Below are positions 55,429-64,000 of a stretch of 64,000 bases of DNA, piece by piece. Position numbers and translations under genes: made by a program. Below the pieces are notes generated by a model. The model did no database searches. It had not been told where the DNA came from and worked only from the letters and a program-made list of their open reading frames with translations. Position 1 is the stretch's first letter. The number at the start of each line of letters is the position of its first letter. Source of the DNA: Dugong dugon (taxonomy: Eukaryota > Chordata > Mammalia > Sirenia > Dugongidae); NCBI GenBank assembly GCA_030035585.1, contig CM057469.1:17354501-17418500 (forward strand), in the 5' to 3' direction.

Positions 55429-56569
55429 CAATAGTTAATTGAATGAATTGGCGATTGGAAAGAGGAGTAAGGAAGTGAAGGAGGAGTTAAAAAAGGAGTA
55501 GATTCTTTGGCAATAAACGTTCTGAATGTGAGAAAAGCACCCGAGGCCAAGGACATTTGCACTTGTGTTTGGTATAAGGTTTTTTGTTTGCAGGTAACAG
55601 AAACAAGAAGAATATATTTAAAAAGATTCAGGATGTCTGACAGAACTGAAGGGCAGGGGTGCATCTTGGGTGTGGGAAGGGATTGAAAATGGACTGGAAA
55701 ACTTTTAGGAGCCCAGGTATGTGATGATGCGCTTTTTTCATCTCTGCTTCTCTCTGCTTGGCTGCTTTGTTTTTCTTGCTGCAGAATGGTTTCTGCTGAT
55801 GCTCAGTTCACATGACAGACAATTTCTGCCCATAGCTCCTGATTTTATATCACAGGTCCCACCTTTAGCATTGCATGTGACTTGTATGTGGTAGAATAAA
55901 TCAGTCATTTGATATATATAGTACTGTATGCTAGGTGGTAGTCTCAGATCACTAGTTTTAGGTTAGATCTCCCATGATATCCTGCTCTAAACTTCAGTGT
56001 TTTCAGTGGCTTAGCTTTATCATCTGGATCATATGAATTCGTATTGTATGTGTGTTTAATCATTGCTTGTTGATGTTAATTAATCGAGCTTTTGTTCACA
56101 CGTTCCCAGCACTACATTAGGTTGGAGGATGGTTACAAAGATGAATATAATTCATTTAGAAAGGTTTTGCCGCTTTAAGGTTATGACCCTGTTCCAGCAA
56201 AGTGTACTAAGGCATGCACAGGTGAGTTGTGTTCATGATGCTAATTCAAAACCACCTTTCAGTTTTTCCATGTCTCAGTTTCATCTGTGTTTGTCCCGTG
56301 TCTCACTTCTGCCCTATCCTTCCCACCCTGGATGGAGACCTGCTTGATCAGTACTTTGCCTTTTGACTCTCCTTTTTGATTCACTATTTTTTCTACCTCA
56401 GGGCTTGGACTTTTTCTCCCCGATATCAGTCCTTGTAGCCTGACCCAGGGACCTCCACAGCTATGAGCTGTTGCCAGGGGAGTCTTTACTAGGGATGGCC
56501 TGGCATCCTGGGATCCTGTTGTACCCAAGCAAGAAAAAGAAGAGAGCTGAACCAGAAACTGTGGTTACT
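55429..56569. other. Gap without a gene
   Basis: Unique DNA. Frames at 55284-55664 (partly SINE), 56129-56347 and 56259-56528 have no recognisable family. Confidence 0.5.
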
Positions 56570-58060
56570 GTCTCCAGTAATCTCACAGTCTGATGGGGGA
56601 GATAAAATCACAGATATTTTTAATAACAGCATTAGAGCTGTCATAACTCAAGTTTGAACAAAGTACTATAGGAATGCCAGTGCCTGTCACATAGTAGAGG
56701 CTTCAGAAAAGCTTTTTGAAAGAATCTGTAAGTGATACCAGTAACATCAGGTAGAGTTATAGACAGCCCTGGGGAGGTAACGTTTGAGCTAATTTCTGCA
56801 GGTCTGTAAAGTTTGGATGGTAGGTAGGTAATGGATTAGGCATTTTTGCTATAAAAACAGTTTGTGTAGAGAAACCAAGTTGTGAGCTGATGGGGAGCAG
56901 CTGAGTGTGAATGTAGGATTGATTACCTGGTGGGAGAACAGCTGAAGAGATAGATGTAGCACCACACTGAAGAAGGCCTTATAGGCTGTGGTAGAGAATT
57001 TGGATTTAATTCTACAGGAGCTATATGAGATTTTCCAGAGGAGGAGTAATGAGAAGCGATTTGTTCTTTTAAAAGATAACTCTGTGGTCAGGCTTAGCGT
57101 GAAGGGACAAGAGATGGGCAGCATGGACATGAGTTAAGATGCTGTTTTAAAAGTCTAAGCAAGAGATGACAAAGGCTCCATTTAAGGTTGTAGCAGTGAG
57201 AGTGAAAAGGAGAGCTTAAATTTGATGTACTTTGGAGAGGTAAACATTTCACGACTGTTTGTTCCAATTCAGGGCCTTTAAATCAGTCTGGTCCATTCAG
57301 TGTACTGGGATGGAGCTAATGAAGATAAGCCTTGGGCAAACCAGCTTGGTCCCTTTGTTCTTCCTGACTGCAGTCCACGGCTAATCATCCCTTAGCATGT
57401 CTCCAGTTTTCCAATTTTGCAATCACATCTTAGAGTTGACTATAGAAATCTGACTTTATTCCTTGGACTTTTGGCTATTGCTCACCCTCTGGTGCCACCC
57501 ATTTAGATACTAAAATGAAAAACCAGGCTGATGGGGAGATAGACATACATACATATTACCAGGGCTTTGAACCAGTTTATTTGGGTTGGAACCCCTGCTG
57601 AGAATTTGCATTTCTAACAAGTTCCCAGGTGATGCTAATGCTGCTGCTTAGGGACCAATTCTGAGAACCACTACTAGAGCAGTGGTTCTTAAATTTATTA
57701 TATATAAGAATCACCTGGGGATCTTGTTAAAATGTAGATTCTGATTCAGTATATCTGGGGTGGAAATGTAAGTTATCAGCAGGGGTTTGAACTGCAACAA
57801 ACCAGTTTGAAGCCCTGACATATACACAGTTACAATAAATGGTGATCAATGTTTGAATGGAGGCATGGACCAAGTACTGTTAAGCTAGGAGGAAGGACTG
57901 CCTAGTGCTCCTGGGGTCATTTGGGGCAGAGAAGGAGAAAATGCTCTAGCTTAGTGCTGATGGATGAGTAGATCTGTCAGATAGGACAGAAGTTTGAGGT
58001 GCCTATGGGATATTCAGGTGGAGATGATCAGGAGATGGTTGGAGTAATGGAGCTAGAAGA
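56570..58060 (-). mobile_element. L2 LINE, antisense, diverged, interrupted
   Basis: 'ctcacagtctgatgggggag', 'ccctggggaggtaacgtttg', 'gaagaaggccttataggctg', 'gcaagagatgacaaaggctc', then after an insertion at 57561-57818 'aagtttgaggtgcctatggg' (57991) and 'caggtggagatgatcaggag'. This is the antisense L2 3' order, as at 29463-30268. Confidence 0.65.
57561..57818. mobile_element. Long-armed MITE-like structure (hAT class?)
   Basis: The left arm (57561-57603, AGGGCTTTGAACCAGTTTAT) and right arm (57775-57817, 'accagtttgaagccct') are ~43-base inverted repeats. Between them lie MER5-like pieces: 'gatgctaatgctgctgctta', 'gagaaccactact', 'cagtggttcttaaattt' and 'gaatcacctggggatc'. Confidence 0.6.
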
Positions 58061-58071
58061 GTGCCCCCTCA

Positions 58072-58268
58072 CCTCCGCCGCCGTCGAGTCGATTGTGACT
58101 CATAGCAACCCAATAGGACAGAGTAGAACTGCCCCATAGGGTTTCCAAGGCTGTAATCTTTACAGAAGCAGACTGTCACATCTTTCTCCTGTGGAGTGTC
58201 TGGTGGGTTGAACCCCTAACCTTTCAGTTAGCAGCAAAGCGCTTAACCACTGTGCCACCAGGCATCCT
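58072..58268 (-). mobile_element. AfroSINE, antisense
   Basis: GCCGCCGTCGAGTCGATTGT to GTGCCACCAGGCATCC. Near-consensus tail. Confidence 0.9.
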
Positions 58269-58425
58269 TATTAGGGAAACTAAACAGCAAAACTATGCCT
58301 TGGTCCTAATCATAGAGATTCTGACTTACTTAATCTGGAATGAGACTTTGCTTGGTATGTTTTAAAAATGAGTAAGGTGATGGTAATGGCAGCCAAGTTT
58401 GGCAGTCACTGTAATTCAGGAGAAG

Positions 58426-58604
58426 GAGCCCTGGCGGCACAATGGTTAAGCACTCAGCTGCTAACGAAAAGGTTGGCAGTTCGAACCCACTAGCCACTCC
58501 ATGGGAGACAAGATCTGGGGATCTGCTCCATAAGGATTACAGCCTTGGCAATCCTATGGGGCAGTTCTACTCTGTCATATAGGGTTGCTATGAGTCAGAA
58601 CAAA
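58426..58604 (+). mobile_element. AfroSINE, sense, long body
   Basis: Head GGAGCCCTGGCGGCACAATG, B box GGCAGTTCGAACCC, body 'gggagacaagatctgggga', tail truncated at GAGTCAGAACAAAAAC. Confidence 0.9.
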
Positions 58605-58619
58605 AACAAAGTAATTCAA

Positions 58620-60811
58620 GAGATAGGTTTTCTTGGAGATAGTATAGGTGGTAGCTGATGCCCTAAGCACAGATCAGTTTGGGGAACAGGGAGAATGAAA
58701 GTAGAACCAGACAAAAACTGTAGGAAACACCAGCATTGTAGTAGGCAGGAAGGAGGCGCCAGCAAAGGAGAACCTGCAAACATAATCCTTAATTACATCC
58801 TGTTTTCATTTAGGGTTTTAATGTATAGTTTGTGTAATCTTTCTCTTCTGACCCCAAGTGGATTGTATATCAGGATATACCTTAAGTGCCAGATTCACAT
58901 ATATATTGCTGATTGACAGACTGATGGAATTGATAGAAGTTAATCCTTTTATCATTGATGTAGCAAATCATGACCTTTAATTCTTAGCACCAAATACCCG
59001 TATCTACCTTCAAGTTTATTTAAAAGAAGGATGCATGAAAATAACAACTTCCAAGAATCCGTTTTATTTTCTGAATTCAAAGTCACCTGTCACTTTTGCT
59101 ATAAATTCTTTGAGGCATGAAATAGCCTGCCAGTTGTCTGTTGCTCTCGAAGTTAATGAATGGTTATCAGTTTATCATGGGTAATAACCTAGCTGCAAAT
59201 TGTAAAGAAGGCATTCTATCACTTCCTAGCATTTTTGCCTCAAGGCAGTATCTGCCTTTTCTACAGGATTTGGAGGCTCAGTATCCCTAAAGCTTTAAAT
59301 AGAGCACGTTTCTTACTTGGAAATCTCTTAACATTTGGTAATATCTCAGTGAAATATTAGCTAGTTATATATTGCTTTGTGTAATAGGTTTTTACTTAAA
59401 AGTTGTGTAAATAAAATTTCGTGATGTGGGAAGTCATACACAGTTTTTATATCGAACCATTACAGCATTATAATTTTTGAGATTTTTTAAATTTCCAGCT
59501 CACAGTCCATTCAGTTCTTACAAGTACAGAGGTTTTCCAGCTCTTTAGCTTCTTGGTTAGGTAGTTCATGATTGGAAGGACATGACTGTTTCAAGGAACC
59601 TTACTTTTTAAAATAATGTGTGTATGTGTATATATATATATTCTCCCCCCCCCCCCCCAACCTGGGCTTCAGTTTGGCATTTCAGGCACTGAGCACAGTA
59701 TAACTCAGTAAATGGTTGTTGAATTAATGTAAATGTCACCTCACTTCCTCAGTTATAAATCTGTAGTTTTGTGTAGTGGGTTATCTTAGGGATGGGAGGA
59801 CATTGATTTAACCCTGTATGTGGCTTTTCTGCTAACAGTATAGAGGAGTCTACACAGGTGAATGTTTATTTTGAGTTACAAATTTAAGAATTTCAGTCCT
59901 ACTTCTTTCATCGTTAAAAAGCTGCTTTCAGTATTTCTTCTAGCCCGGTTGCATTATATAAAAATTCTCTTAAGATTTTTTGTTTCATTTTGGCTCATTC
60001 ATAAGAGCCTAGCATAGTGGCTTGTGTGTATAGTATTTGTTAGTGACATTAATAAGTGGATATGCTTTAATGAAGTAGGAGAATAAACATTACTGAGCTT
60101 TCTTTGAGGTTTTAATAATGTTTTCAATAATCTCTCATCGTTTACTACCATTGCTAAAGATTATTTACCTGTGTACGTTTTAAAAGCCGTCAAGTCCTTT
60201 CAGCTCTTCAAAGTCAGAGGAAATAAAATTTTGTTTTGATTGACTATTTCTTGGATTCTTACTCCTAAAGCATATATGGGAAAGCAGAGAGAGAAAAGCT
60301 CCCGTTTTGCCTTACTGATTTTCATGTATTGGTTTGTGTCCTTTTCATGTGTTTATTTTGTCGCCCCAACCATGAGATAAATATTTCCCTTGATGGAACC
60401 CTATTGTATATTTTATTATAACTGATGCACAGTTGTGCACATAGGAACTCCATGCTTGGTTGCTTGGCTGACTGATTAGTCAGGGTTAACTGTGATAGTG
60501 AAAGCACTTTTTCCCCATCTCAATACATAGCACTCTCTTTATGGATGTGTATCTGACCCATAAAAATATTTCCTAGAGAGAATCTGAGCTTTGCTTGTTA
60601 ACTCATTTCATAGTTGAATGATCCTTACTTTTCAGGGGGCATTTCTCTGCATATTATTCAGGATTTCTCTTTTTGCAATGTGAACAATTTCCTTACATGT
60701 GACCTAATCTAAGCCAGCTAGTCTGAAGCAGCTATTTTCATCTAGGTATTAACTACTCAACTTTAGTCAAGACCTTTAACTGGGTTAGGAGTTAATTAGA
60801 AGATCTGTTTT
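58620..60811. other. Gap without a gene
   Basis: AT-rich unique DNA. A short (TA)n at 59628-59640 is followed by a run of 14 C at 59645-59658. No supported coding frame. Confidence 0.55.
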
Positions 60812-60819
60812 TTCTGTCA

Positions 60820-61199
60820 AGGAGCCCTGGTGGAGCAGTGGTTAAGCACTCCTCTGCTAACTGAAAGGTCCGCTGTTCGAACCCATCAGTTGCTTGGCAG
60901 GAGAAAGATATGGCAGTTGGCTTCAGTGAAGATAACTGCCTTGGAAATGCTATAAAACGAAACCAGATGTCTTGCCGTCAAGTCGATTCCAGCTCATAGC
61001 AACCCTATAGGACAGAATAGAACTGCCCTATAGAGTTTCCAAGGAGCAGCTGGTGGGTTTAAACTGTCGACCTTTTGGTTAGCAGCAGAGCTCTTAACCA
61101 CTGCGCCACCAGGGCTCCTGGAAGCGCTATGGGGCAGTTCTACTCTGTCCTATAGGGTTGCTGTGAGTTGGAATTGACTCGATGGGAATGGTTTATTTG
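60820..61199 (+). mobile_element. AfroSINE, sense, containing a second AfroSINE
   Basis: Outer copy: head GGAGCCCTGGTGGAGCAGTG, B box GCTGTTCGAACCC, interrupted at 60953, resuming at 61119 and ending GGAATTGACTCGATGGGAAT. TTCTGTCA (60812-60819 and 61200-61207) flanks it. Confidence 0.92.
60954..61118 (-). mobile_element. AfroSINE, antisense, nested in the previous one
   Basis: GCCGTCAAGTCGATTCCAGC to GCGCCACCAGGGCTCC. Target duplication TGGAAATGCTAT (60942-60953) and TGGAAGCGCTAT (61119-61130) lies in the outer SINE. Confidence 0.92.
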
Positions 61200-61207
61200 T
61201 TCTGTCA

Positions 61208-61595
61208 GATTTTTTTCCCCTTGTACAGTGAATTGGTGCTTCTATAGTAGTTAAAATGTGGACTGTTGTATGAGTACAGTTGAGGTTTACTAGTACTTTG
61301 CAGAAAAGCTACTCTTTGTTGTGTCCATGATCTTGTGCTGGTAACATGAGGGATTAAATTTACTGAGGGTTGTTCTAAGAGATTGAGCATAAATGTGTTA
61401 ATTGACAGAACATCATCTACCTTCCGTTATGCTCACCTGATCCGCGTAGGTGGGGAGAGGGATGGGTATTTTGAGGGTTGGTTTGCTTCCTACTGTGGCA
61501 GTGGAGAAGCCATTTGAGCCAAGCACACACCTTTTGAATAGTTCATTTCCTGTAAATTTGGAGTTCATGTTCACTGGTGAAACAGCTGTATTTTG
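61208..61595. other. Gap without a gene
   Basis: Unique DNA. The 61- and 68-residue frames at 61413-61656 overlap the RTE end and have no motif. Confidence 0.5.
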
Positions 61596-61843
61596 CATAC
61601 TTCGGGCATGTTATCAGGAGGGATCAGTCCCTGGAGAAGGACATCATGCTTGGTAAAGTTGACGGTCAGTGAAAAAGAGGAAGACCCTCAATGAGATGGA
61701 TTGACACAGTGGCTGCAACAAGTGGGCTCAAGCATAGCAACAATTGTGAGGATGGCACAGGACTGGGGCAGTGTTTCATTCTGTTGTACATAAGGTCGCT
61801 ATGAGTCAGAACTGACTGGACGGCACCTAACAACAATAACAAA
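61596..61843 (+). mobile_element. RTE LINE 3' end, sense
   Basis: 5'-truncated copy: 'catgttatcaggagggatca', 'gagatggattgacacagtgg', and terminus GGTCGCTATGAGTCAGAACT followed by 'cacctaacaacaataacaaa'. About 250 bases. Confidence 0.9.
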
Positions 61844-62039
61844 ATAATTTGCTGATTAAAAAAATTAAACAGACTTTGTTATAAATTACGTTTTTATAAA
61901 AGATTTAGACTAAAAAAAGATATTAGGTAGAAAATAATCATCACCCAAATATATATGTCCTTTTAGACCTTGCTGTGAACACACATGTAAATATGCACAA
62001 GTTTATAATTGGATTCCAGCTATAATCCAGTTCATACAT

Positions 62040-62480
62040 CTTGCATACTCTTCCTATTATTTCTTTTTACCAAGTTTAATAAAAAATAAGTCAAAAGAAT
62101 CTTTTCTCTTCCCACAGTTTCTTATGATTTCATCAGGATAAAACAGACTACATGTATATTCTTTTAAAAAAATTACACAAGTAAGATCATACTCTAGCTT
62201 TTTCTGTTTAATAATATTGGCGAACTTTTCATGTAAGCATATACATATCAATTTCTTTTATCAGCTGCATAGTATTTCGTTTTACTGCAATTAAATACTC
62301 CAATTTAGTATAGATTACTTAACTTCTTTTTTACTGTTAAAGGCAGTTACACAAAGACCAGTGGAATCACTATATTAATGAATGTGTACATTAATTTGAT
62401 AGATGTTGCCAAGATGCTGTAGAAAAAAAGCTGTACCAGTTTATACCAGTATACTAAGAACAAGATATCTTCTATTTAAC
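62040..62480 (-). mobile_element. Old L1 (L1M), antisense
   Basis: 'cagctgcatagtatttcgtt' (62264) and 'gatagatgttgccaagatgc' (62399) are antisense L1 3' landmarks. Very diverged; the edges are approximate. Confidence 0.55.
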
Positions 62481-62797
62481 ATTTTTTTTGTGTCCTCAGG
62501 AGAGTTGCAAAGTTTTATTCAAATGGGAAATGTATATTTCTTTTTATTTATTTCTGGTTATTTTATCTATTTTTGTCACTAGTGTAAATAGCATCTTTTT
62601 ACATTATTTGTTTCCTAACTTTTGATGGTTTACACATAGAAACACTATTTTTTTTTTTACATGATTTTGTTACCAACCACTGCACTAAATTTCTTGTTTC
62701 CAACATCATTTCAGGTTTTTGTTACCCTAGGTTTTAGATCCGGTCATATCTGCACATATGACGACTACTGCTTCCTCCTTTCCAGTATAGAGTTTCA

Positions 62798-63066
62798 TTA
62801 TAGCATAGTGGTTAAGTGCATGGACTTTGGAGCCACTACTGCTTGGATTTTAATCCCAGCTCTACTAATTTGCTTGCTGTGTGACTTTGGACAAGTTCTT
62901 TATGTTCTCTGTGCCTCAGCTCTCCTTTTGTAAAATGGGATAATAATAGTATTTACCTCATAGGATTGTTATGAGGATTATCTGAATTAAATGAGCTAAT
63001 ATTTGTGAAAGTGCTCAGAACAGTGTCTGACACATAGTAAGCACCACAGAAATGTTTGATTAAAAA
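62798..63066 (+). mobile_element. MIR, nearly complete, sense
   Basis: 'agcatagtggttaagtgcat' (tRNA-like head), 'gtgtgactttggacaagttc', 'gtaaaatgggataataatag', 'gacacatagtaagcacc'. The full core order is retained. A 90-residue frame across it is not a gene. Confidence 0.92.
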
Positions 63067-63349
63067 TAATATTTTTTTCCTTGCATTGATTAGTACTTTT
63101 AGATAAACGTTAAAAAATAATAATGGTGGATGTTCTTTAGTGGTTCCAGACTTCAACAGAAATGCTTCTAATATTTTATTGTTATAGTGTTTCAATAAAG
63201 TAATGTTTCAATGAAACATTAGAAAGTTTTGGACTGATGGAAAAATTCCTTTCAATTATGTCAAGGAAATAGTCATTTATTACTGTTTTCCTAAGGGCTG
63301 AAATTCAGGAATGGTATTAAAATTTTGTTCTTCTTTGGCTTCTACTGAG

Positions 63350-63650
63350 CCTGGTCATATAACTTATTTTTTTGACTTATTTATGTGATTATTTATATAA
63401 ATGGATTTCATAATATTGAACTATACTTTCATCACCAGGATGAACACTTTGTAATGTAGCTTGTTGTTAGTCGCCCTTGAGTGAGCTCCACCTCATGAAG
63501 ACCTTACTTACAACAGAATGAAACGTTGCTAATGCACTTCTGGGTTGTCTTTGGTGTTACTTAAGTTTTTGCATTAGTATTCATAAATGAGACTTGACAG
63601 TAATTTTTTAATGTGTTCTTAGGTTTTGGTGTCAGTGTGATACTGTACAT
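63350..63650 (-). mobile_element. Old L1 fragment, antisense, with RTE scrap
   Basis: 'cataatattgaactatactt' and 'gttcttaggttttggtgtca' are antisense ORF2 pieces. An antisense RTE 3' end (TTGTTGTTAGTCGCCCTTGA, then 'acaacagaatgaaacgttgc') is inserted at 63464-63537. Confidence 0.5.
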
Positions 63651-64000
63651 GTTTGACATTTTTCTTTCTTTCCCTAGACCCTAGAGAAGTTTAAATTGTA
63701 TTATCTATACTTTTAAAAGAATGTTAAAGTTAGGAAATGAAATTCGAGATTTAGCTTAGCTGTCTTAATTTTATAGTTGAGGAAACAGTGACTTGTTCAT
63801 AGTTCTGTGGCAGCTACTTAGGCGTAATGGATTGAGGTTTGCTGTGGAGGTGAGGAGCTAACATTTATTGGGCATTTAGGCATTTTTAAAGACAGTATCA
63901 CAGTTTTGATGTACTCTTGAGGTGTTGGCTTGCTTATTTTAATATCTAAAGTCAGAGTAAAAAAAAAAAAATCTATTTTGAATGGATATTTTCCCTGAAG
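63651..64000. other. Gap without a gene
   Basis: Unique DNA to the window end, with an A-run at 63959-63971. Nothing recognised. Confidence 0.5.

Overview
The window is repeat-rich mammalian nuclear DNA with no intact protein-coding gene. Dozens of tRNA-derived AfroSINE copies (recognised by a B box like GTTCGAATCC and a tail like GAGTCGGAATCGACTCGA), RTE (BovB-like) LINEs whose 3' end matches that tail, and young L1s place it in Afrotheria. An elephant is most likely, but manatee or hyrax cannot be excluded by eye. Older MIR, L2, L1M and hAT-derived MITE fragments are the usual placental background. No bacterial-type features, CRISPR arrays or operons are present.

Layout. 1-4775: an old antisense L1M carrying an RTE-derived element and six or more AfroSINEs, including a four-copy array. 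4776-7639: SINEs, an L1M 3' UTR and an LTR scrap. 7640-14700: a large antisense L1 holding a second L1 and a solo LTR, then another L1 3' end and a SINE. 14700-28546: mostly unique DNA with scattered MIR, L2, MITE and SINE copies, a CTCF-like motif at 14891 and a ~320-bp inverted duplication (20221-20541 against 21327-21645). 28547-30269: LTR, SINE and L2. 30270-41190: a three-level nest, RTE LINE [full-length L1 [ZC3H8 processed pseudogene]]. 41191-47199: ERV LTR, old L1 3' ends and unique DNA. 47200-49359: a possible terminal exon or gene relic split by an RTE, itself split by an L1. 49974-53845: a long L2 broken by two LTRs, one of which contains a TG/TA microsatellite block with SINEs in both orientations. 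53846-64000: unique DNA with SINEs, L2, a long-armed MITE-like structure, an RTE 3' end, old L1 and a near-complete MIR.

The elements are connected mechanistically. L1 is the known source of reverse transcriptase for processed pseudogenes, and the ZC3H8 copy has a poly(T) end and a target-site duplication. RTE and AfroSINE share a 3' tail, consistent with SINE mobilisation by RTE. Many insertions are bounded by readable target-site duplications, so their relative order can be worked out. Family names come from recall of consensus sequences, not from a database search, and repeat edges may be off by tens of bases.
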